A DNA stretch of 64,000 bases from Clostridiales bacterium. Lineage in GTDB: Bacteria; Bacteroidota; Bacteroidia; Bacteroidales; Muribaculaceae. Both the position numbers and the translations under genes were made by a program. A model generated the notes under the pieces. It worked only from the letters and a program-made list of their open reading frames with translations, did not search any database and had not been told where the DNA came from. Numbering within the stretch: the first letter of the stretch is position 1; every line of letters starts with the position of its first letter. Of the stretch, positions 36,731-44,877 are shown in pieces. The stretch covers positions 955,803-1,019,802 of the forward strand of contig JAMPBP010000001.1 in the NCBI GenBank assembly GCA_023666645.1, written 5' to 3'.

Positions 36731-38662
36731 TTATAAAGAGAATGTGAGTGAGAATGTGAAATTGCGTCCCGGCATAGGGTAGCGGGGAACATGCTCGTAT
36801 TGCTCATCAAAGAGGTCGTTGACCTCGAGCGATGCTGTGATTCCTTGCCACACCGCGGTTATCTTCAGGTCCACGTTATTGTATGGCTTGAGCACATCTT
36901 CAGGGTCGGCATATGACCATGTGCGTTCCCCTACGTGTATATGTGACACCGTCAATGACAGCATGCGCCATCCCGCGGTTGTTGTCACACCGGTGGAGAG
37001 AGTTGGAGAGTAACATATTGGACGGTCATACGATTCACTATCGGGGTTTGTGCGGTTCAGATCTCGTTGCCATGTAAGTGATGTGGTGAGTGAGAACGTC
37101 CATTCTCCGGGAGTATAGTGCCCGTTGAGATTGGCGTTGAGCCCCCGGCAATAGGTCTTGCCATAGTTCATCATTGACCAGGAATAGGTCCCTTTGAGTG
37201 GCAGGCACACTATGCGGTTGTCGATGCTGTTGATATAGCCGTCGAGTTGTAGTGATGCTCCCCATCGGGAGGCATTGTAGTTATATTCTGCTCCTATGTC
37301 AAACTGGCGTGTATATTCGGGTTTGAGGTTGCGGTTGCCCGTCTGTGTGTAGTAAAGGTCATTGAGTGTAGGTACGCGGAATATCTTTTTGTACCATGCC
37401 CGAAACGATAGCCCTTTGAGCGAGTACCCGAGTGTTATCGATGGGGTGAAACGGCTCAGCGGGTCGGCAGCACCGGCACGCACGCGGGTGTGGTCGCGGT
37501 AATGCTGGTAAAGCATCGATGCGGCGAGTCTCACCCCGGCATATTCAGCCTGCAGTGCCACGACGCCTTTTTGGTCGAGACGTCTCACAGTGTGAAAGTG
37601 GCGCAAATCGGCCTTAAGCCACGACATGCGGGCATCGTAGCCCACATTGACCGACATCCATTGGGTAGGGGTGAAGGCATATGATGCCGACGCATAGGCG
37701 TCTTTCTGCCAAAAATGGTTGTTGACGCGGGCTGTATTCTGATTCTCAGGATAGTCGGTACACCAGCGCAGGTATTCCTGGGAATACTTGGCATTGAACA
37801 ACACCTGGTGAACGCGGGCAAAACGATGGGTCCACGATGCCTGGGCAAACCAGTCGGTATCCCATTCACGCCCCACGTTGACATATTTGTCGGACAATCG
37901 CCTCACAATGCCTCCGGGCACACCGCGCTCTGACACGTAGCAATATACATGGGAAGAAAATCCCTTGTGAAAGGCTGCTCCCTCGATGCGGTAATATTTG
38001 ATATCGGAGTTGCGGCGTACACCTACAGTGTCCTCATACTCCGACCGATATCTGAATTTATAATCGCCTCGTGAGTTGAGGTATTCACCATCGAGAAAGC
38101 CCGACCAGCCACTGCGGTTGAACTGAGCCGTGATTTTTCCCTTGTAGGTGTGGAACGACCCTATGGCCGCCGTTACTGACAAGGAATCGACACGTGGACG
38201 ACGGGTACGCATATATACCGTGGCGCTCGAGGCAAATTCTGACGGGGCTTGGCAGCGGTCGAGCCTGTTGGCGTTATAAAGCGACACCGACTCCAAGGTC
38301 GACAGGGAGAATTTACCAAGGTCGACAGTTCCATTCTGGGCATTGTTGACCTTGATTCCGTCTATGTATATGCCCACATGTTGGGCTCCGAGCGACCGCA
38401 CATTGACAGTCTTCAGTCCGCCAATTCCGCCATAGTCCTTGATTTGTACGCCTGCAAAATATTTTAGAGCGTCAGCGATTGACGTCGATGAAAGGGATTG
38501 AAGTTTAGAGCCATCAAGGGACTGTACTGTAGATAGTTGGCGCTGACGGGCGGTGACCACCACCTCTTTGAGTACACGCGACGTGTCGCGCGGTTCGGAA
38601 TGAACTGATGCTACGACAGGAACAGCCTGTAAAGCGAGCGACAGGAATATGCTCAGTCTCAT
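36731..38662 (-). CDS. TonB-dependent outer-membrane receptor
   Basis: About 643 residues from the ATG at 38662 (MRLSIFLSLALQAVPVVAS), which gives a proper signal peptide; the frame extends 49 codons upstream, but that stretch contains the promoter, so the longer start is rejected. The plug starts with KEVVVTARQRQ and contains VRSLGAQHVGIYIDGIKVNN; a 22-strand-type barrel ends in FTFSLTFSL with the terminal-type hydrophobic pattern. The size and single-gene context resemble BtuB-like receptors for cofactors or metals rather than SusC. No ligand can be assigned. Confidence 0.88.
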   Translation of the reverse strand: MRLSIFLSLALQAVPVVASVHSEPRDTSRVLKEVVVTARQRQLSTVQSLDGSKLQSLSSTSIADALKYFAGVQIKDYGGIGGLKTVNVRSLGAQHVGIYIDGIKVNNAQNGTVDLGKFSLSTLESVSLYNANRLDRCQAPSEFASSATVYMRTRRPRVDSLSVTAAIGSFHTYKGKITAQFNRSGWSGFLDGEYLNSRGDYKFRYRSEYEDTVGVRRNSDIKYYRIEGAAFHKGFSSHVYCYVSERGVPGGIVRRLSDKYVNVGREWDTDWFAQASWTHRFARVHQVLFNAKYSQEYLRWCTDYPENQNTARVNNHFWQKDAYASASYAFTPTQWMSVNVGYDARMSWLKADLRHFHTVRRLDQKGVVALQAEYAGVRLAASMLYQHYRDHTRVRAGAADPLSRFTPSITLGYSLKGLSFRAWYKKIFRVPTLNDLYYTQTGNRNLKPEYTRQFDIGAEYNYNASRWGASLQLDGYINSIDNRIVCLPLKGTYSWSMMNYGKTYCRGLNANLNGHYTPGEWTFSLTTSLTWQRDLNRTNPDSESYDRPICYSPTLSTGVTTTAGWRMLSLTVSHIHVGERTWSYADPEDVLKPYNNVDLKITAVWQGITASLEVNDLFDEQYEHVPRYPMPGRNFTFSLTFSL

Positions 38663-38712
38663 TTTTCTTGAGGAAAGCAACGTGGGGTGATGTTTCAGTG
38701 CCATAGATACTG

Positions 38713-38742
38713 CAAAGGTACACATTTTGTGTGGGTTTACAA
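38713..38742 (-). promoter_or_regulatory. Promoter of the TonB-dependent receptor gene
   Basis: Minus-strand TTG (38740-38742), 19 bases, TACCTTTG (38713-38720). Predicted start about 38706, 44 bases before the ATG at 38662. This supports the short start for the receptor. Confidence 0.55.
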
Positions 38743-38775
38743 TGGCCAGAGAGTGACAGGAGGTTGAACCGGGTA

Positions 38776-38868
38776 TTTGATAAGGAATCCGCAACACCAT
38801 TTGATGCAAACAAGAAAGTTAAAGGCATCAAACGCAACATAGTTGTTGACCGTAACGGTTTCATTTTG
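38776..38868 (+). pseudogene. IS5-type transposase fragment (left)
   Basis: Plus-strand codons spell FDKESATPFDANKKVKG followed by IKRNIVVDRNGFIL. This matches the segment around a catalytic Asp of IS5-group DDE transposases, usually of the form G-F-D-A-G-K-K-V-x-G-R-K-R-H-I-V-V-D-T. No start or end is present; the frame stops at 38896-38898. It overlaps, on the opposite strand, the upstream region of the receptor gene. Confidence 0.6.
38829..38868 (+). repeat. 40-bp direct repeat, copy 1
   Basis: Identical over 40 bases to 39786-39825; both encode KRNIVVDRNGFIL of a transposase. Contains the palindrome ACCGTAACGGT. Confidence 0.95.
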
Positions 38869-38889
38869 TTGAATTTTATATGTGAGATG

Positions 38890-38920
38890 TTGCAATAAAT
38901 GATTTATTGCGCTATATTTG
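38890..38920 (+). promoter_or_regulatory. Promoter of the two-gene cassette
   Basis: TTG (38890-38892), 20 bases, TATATTTG (38913-38920), an exact TAnnTTTG box. Start predicted near 38927, 60 bases before the first cassette gene. Confidence 0.6.
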
Positions 38921-38986
38921 CGATGTAACAACTTCAAAGCAAATCACCGCTTTTAACGTCACATTATAAATTCAACAGCTCCTACC

Positions 38987-39220
38987 ATGAAAACTTTATA
39001 TAATACTGTACATACAGCGGGGCAAATATTTGGTGGTTCTATTGGTTCAGGAGTTGGTGGTTGGATGGGCGGAGGTATTGGAAGCCTATATGCGTCGCAA
39101 CAAGGTGGTATTTGTGGTTCTTTTTTAGGAGGGGTTTTGGGCGGATATTTTGGATGGGAATTGGACGGGGACTTAGTCGATGATTATTATAATCGTAATA
39201 TTTATAATCAACAACGATAA
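38987..39220 (+). CDS. Small glycine-zipper peptide (possible bacteriocin-like)
   Basis: A 77-residue protein with an extended glycine-zipper core: FGGSIGSGVGGWMGGGIGS and later GSFLGGVLGGYFGWELDG, followed by an acidic/Tyr/Asn-rich tail. No signal peptidase site is evident; a GG at residues 16-17 could be a processing site, but the usual leader pattern is weak. Such cores insert in or pair within membranes, as in two-peptide bacteriocins, holin-like toxins or glycine-zipper envelope proteins. The next gene, 22 bases downstream, encodes a membrane protein that could be its immunity or transport partner. Base composition is more AT-rich than that of surrounding genes. Function is inference. 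Confidence 0.6.
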   Translation: MKTLYNTVHTAGQIFGGSIGSGVGGWMGGGIGSLYASQQGGICGSFLGGVLGGYFGWELDGDLVDDYYNRNIYNQQR

Positions 39221-39242
39221 CAATATTTAATACCTTAGGATT

Positions 39243-39764
39243 ATGTGGGCAAAGATTGAATATTTCCTGAGTGCGATGGTTTATTTCTTGTATATCGGGA
39301 TTAAAAAATGTAATAACTTTCTTAAAGTAATAATGGATTTTATTTTTTTTCCTATTCTAATCTTTAAGGAAAAAGTTCTTCGAATTGACATAAAGAGAAG
39401 TGAACAAGAACGAAATGATTTTATGAGAGAGCTTAATGAGAGCATAAGTATGTCTACTGCAAGAAATTTGTTTAGTTTAATTTTTGTTTTGTATACTGCC
39501 TTTTTGGGAACCATATTGATAATTTTGCTCTGTAAATTCGTGGGTAATTATAATTGGCATGATTTCATTATCCCATTGTTTATTTTTGTTCCGATAGCTC
39601 CGGTGTATTATCGATTGTTTATGAAAGAAGGGTATATCAAGTACTTCGAGATGTTCCAGAATATGGACTCAAAGTGGCATTGTAAGTGGGCCTGTGTATC
39701 AGTGGCTTTCTATTTAGGCGTACTCGTGATTTTTTCCGGGATATTTGTATTTTGTACGCGTTAA
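39243..39764 (+). CDS. AT-rich four-helix membrane protein of unknown function
   Basis: A 173-residue protein with hydrophobic segments at about 8-40, 72-98, 106-127 and 148-170 and a basic loop between. Codon use (many TTT, ATT, TTA, AAA) differs strongly from the neighbours and suggests recent acquisition. I recognise no family. Placed directly after the glycine-zipper peptide gene and before the second transposase fragment. An immunity role is a guess from gene order. Confidence 0.65.
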   Translation: MWAKIEYFLSAMVYFLYIGIKKCNNFLKVIMDFIFFPILIFKEKVLRIDIKRSEQERNDFMRELNESISMSTARNLFSLIFVLYTAFLGTILIILLCKFVGNYNWHDFIIPLFIFVPIAPVYYRLFMKEGYIKYFEMFQNMDSKWHCKWACVSVAFYLGVLVIFSGIFVFCTR

Positions 39765-39785
39765 TTTTGAGGAAACAATATGTAA

Positions 39786-39825
39786 CAAACGCAACATAGT
39801 TGTTGACCGTAACGGTTTCATTTTG
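39786..39825 (+). repeat. 40-bp direct repeat, copy 2
   Basis: Identical to 38829-38868; start-to-start distance 957 bases. Confidence 0.95.
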
Positions 39826-39931
39826 GCTTGACTGGTCTTGCAGACTTGTACACAATTATGAGGAGTCAACTGAGGTGGCTGAAGAAATGATTGATTTAGC
39901 TGCCATAAAAATTTTATTGAATCGAATTTAA
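39786..39931 (+). pseudogene. IS5-type transposase fragment (right, internally deleted)
   Basis: The repeat encodes KRNIVVDRNGFILA, and one frame over, from 39827 to the TAA at 39929-39931, is LDWSCRLVHNYEES followed by TEVAEEMIDLAAIKILLNRI. This looks like the final segment of an IS5-group transposase (a short arginine-and-Tyr-Glu region, then a hydrophobic ending). The roughly 90 codons expected between are missing. The sequence just past the stop, ACAGTTTCTAAGAG, resembles an insertion-sequence end, but no matching left end is seen. Confidence 0.6.
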
Positions 39932-40127
39932 ACAGTTTCTAAGAGTAACGATACTTTGGCTGAATAGTTGCTCTAAAATGAAAACCTCAGGGCTCTGTAT
40001 TATTTGGAAATTGTTATGCTTTCTTGTATTTTTGCATTCAATTTTCAGCATTACCTGTAGAAACTTCTTAAATATTGTAGTAGAGGGATTGCTGACTGTA
40101 GTTTTTAATCAGATATAATAGTTCAAG
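39932..40127 (+). promoter_or_regulatory. Upstream region and promoter of metY
   Basis: TTTG (40003-40006), 20 bases, TATTTTTG (40027-40034) fit the Bacteroides consensus, giving a leader of about 87 bases before the ATG at 40128. I looked for SAM-riboswitch core sequences in this leader and did not find them. The first 70 bases are the possible end of the insertion-sequence remnant. Confidence 0.55.
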
Positions 40128-41426
40128 ATGTCACAAAATAAGCTTCATTTTGAAACTCTCCAACTTCATGTAGGCCAGGAGACTCCCGATCCGGCTACCG
40201 ATGCATGTGCCGTGCCTATATATCAGACAACTGCCTATGTGTTCAAGAACTCACAGCATGCTGCCGACCGTCTGGCATTGAAGGATCCCGGGAATGTCTA
40301 TGGGCGTCTCACAAACCCCACACAGGATATCCTTGAAAAGCGTATCGCCGCCCTTGAAGGGGGCGTCGCCGCTCTTGCCGTGGCAAGCGGTGCAGCTTCC
40401 ATATATTATGCTCTCCAGAATATAGCGTTGAGCGGTGACCATATCGTTGCCGCCAACAATCTGTATGGTGGCACTACCAATTTGCTGGCCAACACTCTCC
40501 CGACAGGTGGGGTCACAACCACTTTTGTAAATATTCATAATCTCGACGAAATTGAGGCTGCCATAAAGCCCAACACCAAAGCTGTATATTGCGAGACATT
40601 CGGGAACCCCAATTCTGATGTGACCGATCTCGATGCTGTTGCCGGGATAGCTCACCGTCATGGCATTCCTTTGATAGTCGACAACACGTTTGGGACTCCC
40701 TATCTCATACGTCCCATTGAGCATGGAGCCGACATTGTAGTGCATTCAGCAACCAAGTTTTTAGGCGGTCATGGCACAACGCTGGGTGGTATAATTGTCG
40801 ACAGCGGCAACTTTGATTGGAATGCCTATCCCGACAAGTTCCATACTCTTGCCAAGCCCGACCCCAACTACCATGGGGCAATATTCACCGAGATGGCCGG
40901 CAATGCCGCTTTTGTTACCAGAGTGAGGGCCGTGCTTCTCCGCGACACCGGTGCAACCATTTCTCCTTTTAATGCGTTCCTGCTTTTGCAAGGTATTGAG
41001 ACATTGTCATTGCGTGTCGAGCGCCATGTCGAGAATGCTCTCAAGGTTGTGGAGTACCTTGCCGCCCACCCGCTTGTAGATAAGGTGAACCACCCGTCGC
41101 TGCCATCTCACCCCGATCATGAACTCTACATGAAACTATTCCCACAAGGGGCCGGCAGTATCTTTACATTCAATATAAAGGGAGGAAAGGAGGCTGCCTG
41201 GAAATTTATCGACTCGCTTAAGATATTCACCCTGCTGGCCAATGTGGCTGATGTAAAGAGCCTCGTGATTCACCCTGCTACAACGACCCATTCACAACTC
41301 TCAGACGAGGAGTTGCTCGCAACCAATATCACTCCGGCAACCATACGCCTGAGTATAGGCACAGAGCACATCGATGACCTCATAGCCGACCTTGACCAGG
41401 CTCTGCAGGCTACTCAACCGAGCTGA
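40128..41426 (+). CDS. metY: O-acetylhomoserine sulfhydrylase
   Basis: A 432-residue PLP enzyme of the Cys/Met metabolism family. It would make homocysteine from O-acetylhomoserine and sulfide. Motifs: [13 protein letters not shown] at the N-terminus, [20 protein letters not shown], the phosphate-binding [11 protein letters not shown], and the PLP lysine in [13 protein letters not shown]. Length of about 430 separates it from the shorter MetB/MetC enzymes. Its last 17 bases overlap tail-to-tail with the helicase gene. Confidence 0.94.
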   Translation: MSQNKLHFETLQLHVGQETPDPATDACAVPIYQTTAYVFKNSQHAADRLALKDPGNVYGRLTNPTQDILEKRIAALEGGVAALAVASGAASIYYALQNIALSGDHIVAANNLYGGTTNLLANTLPTGGVTTTFVNIHNLDEIEAAIKPNTKAVYCETFGNPNSDVTDLDAVAGIAHRHGIPLIVDNTFGTPYLIRPIEHGADIVVHSATKFLGGHGTTLGGIIVDSGNFDWNAYPDKFHTLAKPDPNYHGAIFTEMAGNAAFVTRVRAVLLRDTGATISPFNAFLLLQGIETLSLRVERHVENALKVVEYLAAHPLVDKVNHPSLPSHPDHELYMKLFPQGAGSIFTFNIKGGKEAAWKFIDSLKIFTLLANVADVKSLVIHPATTTHSQLSDEELLATNITPATIRLSIGTEHIDDLIADLDQALQATQPS

Positions 41427-42738
41427 CCGGTGTCACTCTCACACGCTGGTTCTTAAGTTTGTATTGCGATATATTGCCCATTACCTGAGCTACCTTGGTG
41501 CGCGGCACAGCTGCGATGGCGCTATGGTCGCTCACACTTATGCGTCCTATCTCACCGGAAGCAAGCCCTCCACGGTTTATGAGATAGCCGGCTATGTCTC
41601 CGCGTGAAATCTTTTCACGCCGGCCGGCATTGAAGTAAAGTGTTGCAACATTGCTGTGTATAGGGTCGTCGCTATGCCCTGAGGGCACATATTGACGGTC
41701 GAAGTCGACATACTCGGGGATATTGTCACTTTCGCTGGTGATGGCATATATTGTCCCTGAGGCATCCTGGCGCGCTGTGCGGCCATTGCGGTGGGTCCAG
41801 GCCTCGGCATTCACCGGCATGTGGTAATGTATCACGGCGCCTACATCGTCGATGTCGAGTCCACGGGCTGCCAGGTCGGTAGCCACAAGCACCGGGGTCG
41901 TACCGTTGTCAAAAAGGTCGAGCGAGAGCTGTCGTTGACGCTGCTCCAGAGCACCATGGTAGAGCCCTGAGGGAAGACCGGCTTTCTTTACTGCATGATA
42001 GACACGCTCGGCACTCTCACGATGATTGACAAAGACAATCACACGTTCATTGGGGAGCGAATGCAGGAGCTGTAGAAGGGTGTCGAGTTTGTCGCGTGAT
42101 GCACTCGGCACCTCGACAATCTGTGTGCGTGACCGCGGCGAGGGTGTCGATGGTGTGTAGTCCAGGAGCTTGGCACTGTCGAGATGTATGAATGCCGGCA
42201 TGTTGTCGATGGCAGTGGCGCTCGTAAGGACGTAATGCCTGACTCGTGACATGTGGCGCACAATACGTTCCATCTCGCCGGCAAACCCAAGCTCGAGTGA
42301 CTTGTCATACTCATCGAGCACCAGGGTGGAGACCCGGTCAAGATTCACCTGATGACGGTGAATGTGGTCGAGTAGCCGGCCTGGTGTGGCGACTATGATA
42401 TCGGGAACTGCAGTGAGGGAATTGACCTCATCGGCCATGGCGTGGCCACCATATAGGGTCACAACCTTGAGCCCTGTGGCTATGCTTCTCAATACTTGCC
42501 CGATCTGCAGGACCAGCTCGCGCGACGGAGCAATCACAACAGCCTGTACATATCCTTGAGGGGGCACCGTGACATGGCGCAACATGTATATGGCAAAGGC
42601 TATTGTTTTGCCCGAGCCGGTGGGGGCAAGAAGAATCACATCGTTACTCTTGATGACACTCATAGTTTGCTGCATGGGGTTGAGTGTCGCGATACCCAGG
42701 CGCGAGTTTATGGCTTGTGTTATGTCCTGTAGATTCAT
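41410..42738 (-). CDS. DEAD-box RNA helicase with DbpA-type C-terminal domain
   Basis: A 442-residue helicase. Motifs in order: LAPTGSGKT (Walker A), [24 protein letters not shown] in place of the DEAD box, [28 protein letters not shown] and HRNGRTAR. Residues about 365-442 match the DbpA RNA-binding domain ([20 protein letters not shown]). DbpA acts on 23S rRNA in late 50S assembly. The DExD variant DEYD keeps the first Asp, the Glu and the last Asp, so activity is expected. Confidence 0.9.
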   Translation of the reverse strand: MNLQDITQAINSRLGIATLNPMQQTMSVIKSNDVILLAPTGSGKTIAFAIYMLRHVTVPPQGYVQAVVIAPSRELVLQIGQVLRSIATGLKVVTLYGGHAMADEVNSLTAVPDIIVATPGRLLDHIHRHQVNLDRVSTLVLDEYDKSLELGFAGEMERIVRHMSRVRHYVLTSATAIDNMPAFIHLDSAKLLDYTPSTPSPRSRTQIVEVPSASRDKLDTLLQLLHSLPNERVIVFVNHRESAERVYHAVKKAGLPSGLYHGALEQRQRQLSLDLFDNGTTPVLVATDLAARGLDIDDVGAVIHYHMPVNAEAWTHRNGRTARQDASGTIYAITSESDNIPEYVDFDRQYVPSGHSDDPIHSNVATLYFNAGRREKISRGDIAGYLINRGGLASGEIGRISVSDHSAIAAVPRTKVAQVMGNISQYKLKNQRVRVTPVSSVE

Positions 42739-42761
42739 ATTTTTTGTATGGCGATCTTTGT

Positions 42762-43502
42762 TTACTTGCCTTCTTGGTTGCGGTTGTCGTTATTTCGCAT
42801 ACTTGTGACAAACTCCTCGCCCCATTGCAACAGAAGGTCGTGACCGGCGTCATTGAGATGGGCTGTGTCATTTGGACCCTGGAAGTATTGGGCACGGAAC
42901 TCAGGGTTGTTGACTTCGATACCACTGGTGGCAGCAGCATCAAGTACAGGAATTTCACGCTTGGCACATACATCCTTTATCGATGAAATCACCTCCTTGA
43001 ACTGTGGTCGGTCCACATCCCATGGTGTTACATAACCTATCGCTGCATCGGGATACTTCACCCTGAGCGAGTCGATGAGGGTGTTTAGTGCACCGGCAAA
43101 GTCCTCGAGGGTGTAGGGGCGGCCGTTGGCAATCAAATCGGCATCATTGTGTCCTGCTATTATAATGAAAACGTCGGCGCGGGGAGGCAGTTCAGAAAGA
43201 CGGTCGGTCATTGCTTTGCCAAATCCATCTTTGGTGCGGTCAAACCCCATGCTGCTGCCGTTGCGGCCACAGTTGACATATTTATAGCCGAGTTTCTTGG
43301 CTACCTTGGCATGCCATGTCTGGGAGTAGGGGCAGCGGTGGTTTCGCACATAGCTGTCGCCAAAGACACACATTACGAGCGAGTCACCATCGGCAGTCAC
43401 ATCACCATTCACTTGTGCCGATGCTACTGTACCTGCGGTTGCCATGAGCATGACCACGGTCAGCATGAGAATTGTTTTGAAGAATGAATTATTTTTTTTC
43501 AT
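42762..43502 (-). CDS. SGNH/GDSL-type hydrolase, secreted
   Basis: A 246-residue protein: signal peptide (1-29, ending ASAQ), block I CVFGDSYVRNH with the nucleophilic Ser, block III IIAGHNDAD and block V DTAHLNDAGHD with the Asp/His pair. All four SGNH blocks appear present, so it should be an esterase, possibly a carbohydrate de-acetylase. Single gene. A terminator-like hairpin lies 180 bases upstream. Confidence 0.85.
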   Translation of the reverse strand: MKKNNSFFKTILMLTVVMLMATAGTVASAQVNGDVTADGDSLVMCVFGDSYVRNHRCPYSQTWHAKVAKKLGYKYVNCGRNGSSMGFDRTKDGFGKAMTDRLSELPPRADVFIIIAGHNDADLIANGRPYTLEDFAGALNTLIDSLRVKYPDAAIGYVTPWDVDRPQFKEVISSIKDVCAKREIPVLDAAATSGIEVNNPEFRAQYFQGPNDTAHLNDAGHDLLLQWGEEFVTSMRNNDNRNQEGK

Positions 43503-43882
43503 GGGTAATAATGGGGTTGGCAGTTGATTTTAAGGACAAAATTAGCAAATTTTACAGCATATCCTAAAAAAAAATCATGGGCAGTGAACATTTCTATATT
43601 GACGGGCGTTTTAAAAGTACAAAGACAACAAAGAAAGATTTTTCCATTGCTTAGAGAGATATAATGTGATAATGATTGGTTTATCAAGCGAGGCTCTGTC
43701 GGGATGACAGGGCCTCGCTTGGCGTTTTTATTCCCAAAAATGAGTTCAAATGATGATATATGCTCAAAAAATCATAACTTCGCGTTCATGAACTCCTTTC
43801 ATGTGTCATTTCCTGCTTATGGAATGCGTATGTGGAAAGATTCATAATGCTATAAAATCCTTTAAGTTTAACACCAAGAAAT
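43503..43882. other. Intergenic region between divergent hydrolase and aldo/keto reductase genes
   Basis: AT-rich. A minus-strand TAATTTTG (43537-43544) could serve the hydrolase gene, although no good upstream box is 20 bases away. A strong hairpin lies at 43686-43720. No protein frame of note is present. Confidence 0.45.
43686..43729. terminator. Orphan terminator-like hairpin in a divergent intergenic region
   Basis: AAGCGAGGC-T-CTGTC (43686-43700) pairs with GACAG-G-GCCTCGCTT (43706-43720) with one mismatch; five T follow at 43725-43729 on the plus strand. Since both adjacent genes point away from it, it must end an unannotated RNA or be a mobile hairpin repeat. Confidence 0.7.
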
Positions 43883-44854
43883 ATGGAATACAGATATTGC
43901 GGAAAAAGCGGTTTGCAGCTCCCCGTCATCTCGTTGGGACTGTGGCACAACTTTGGCTACACCACTCCGTTCTCAACACAGGAGGAGATTGTGTTGCATG
44001 CTTTTGACAACGGAATCACCCACATCGACCTGGCCAACAACTATGGCCCACCGGCCGGAAGTGCCGAGGAGAATTTCGGACGCATCATGTCAAGGGGGCT
44101 CAAAAGCCACCGTGATGAGATCATCGTGTCGTCTAAAGCGGGGCATTACATGTGGCCCGGCCCCTATGGTGACATGACTTCGCGCAAGAATACATTTGCG
44201 AGCCTCCACCAGAGTCTGAAGCGTACGGGTCTGGAATACTTCGATATTTTCTACAGCCACCGCTATTGTCCCGAGATTCCCCTCGAAGAGACTGTCCAGG
44301 CTCTCATCGATATCGTGAAGCAAGGAAAGGCTTTATATGTGGGGCTCTCCAAGTATCCTGCCGATGTCGCTGCCAAGGCTTGTGAAATGATGGCCGAGCA
44401 GCATGTCCACTGCTTGATCTACCAGGACCGTTACAACATGATATGCCGTAAGCCCGAGGCTCATCATATTGAATTGCTCGATGACAAGGGACTTGGCTTT
44501 ATCGCCTTCTCACCCCTTGCCCAGGGGCTGCTCACCAACCGTTACATCAACGGCATCCCCGAGGATTCCAGGGTCTACAAGGAAGGGGCATTCCTTCACA
44601 AGGAGGATATCACTATGGCATGGGTTGAAAAAGCACGTAAACTTAATGAGATTGCCCAGCATCGGGGAGAGTCGCTGGCACAGATGTCATTGTCATGGGT
44701 GCTGGCCAAGAGATATGTGACCTCGGTAATAGCCGGAGTCAGCTCCATAAGGCAGCTTGATGATAACATGGCCTCGGTCAATGCCCCTGCATTTACTGAG
44801 GAGGACCTTACCGCAATCGACGGTATCCTCAGCGACTCCATCGTAAGAGGGTAG
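43883..44854 (+). CDS. Aldo/keto reductase (YghZ/Kv-beta-like)
   Basis: A 323-residue NADPH-dependent reductase. Motifs: MEYRYCGKSGLQLPVISLGL, ITHIDLANNYGPPAGSAEE with the catalytic Tyr, SSKAGHYMWPGPYG with the Lys, YSHRYCPE with the active-site His position, and SPLAQGLLTNRY with the cofactor-phosphate region. The GPPAGSAEENFG form is typical of YghZ-like enzymes, which reduce methylglyoxal or similar aldehydes. Single gene. Confidence 0.9.
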   Translation: MEYRYCGKSGLQLPVISLGLWHNFGYTTPFSTQEEIVLHAFDNGITHIDLANNYGPPAGSAEENFGRIMSRGLKSHRDEIIVSSKAGHYMWPGPYGDMTSRKNTFASLHQSLKRTGLEYFDIFYSHRYCPEIPLEETVQALIDIVKQGKALYVGLSKYPADVAAKACEMMAEQHVHCLIYQDRYNMICRKPEAHHIELLDDKGLGFIAFSPLAQGLLTNRYINGIPEDSRVYKEGAFLHKEDITMAWVEKARKLNEIAQHRGESLAQMSLSWVLAKRYVTSVIAGVSSIRQLDDNMASVNAPAFTEEDLTAIDGILSDSIVRG

Positions 44855-44877
44855 CTCACTTACTGTGAGACAGGCTC

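Noticed and set aside
38663-38809. N-terminal 49-codon extension of the TonB-dependent receptor
   Set aside because: It would put a non-secretory sequence before a normal signal peptide, and a -7/-33 promoter pair lies inside it.
38829-39825. 40-bp direct repeats as attachment sites of an integrase-type element
   Set aside because: Both copies encode a transposase segment in frame, no integrase is present, and the flanking sequence also reads as transposase remnants.
40035-40127. SAM riboswitch in the metY leader
   Set aside because: The gene makes this plausible, but I could not find the conserved core of SAM-I, SAM-II or SAM/SAH types.
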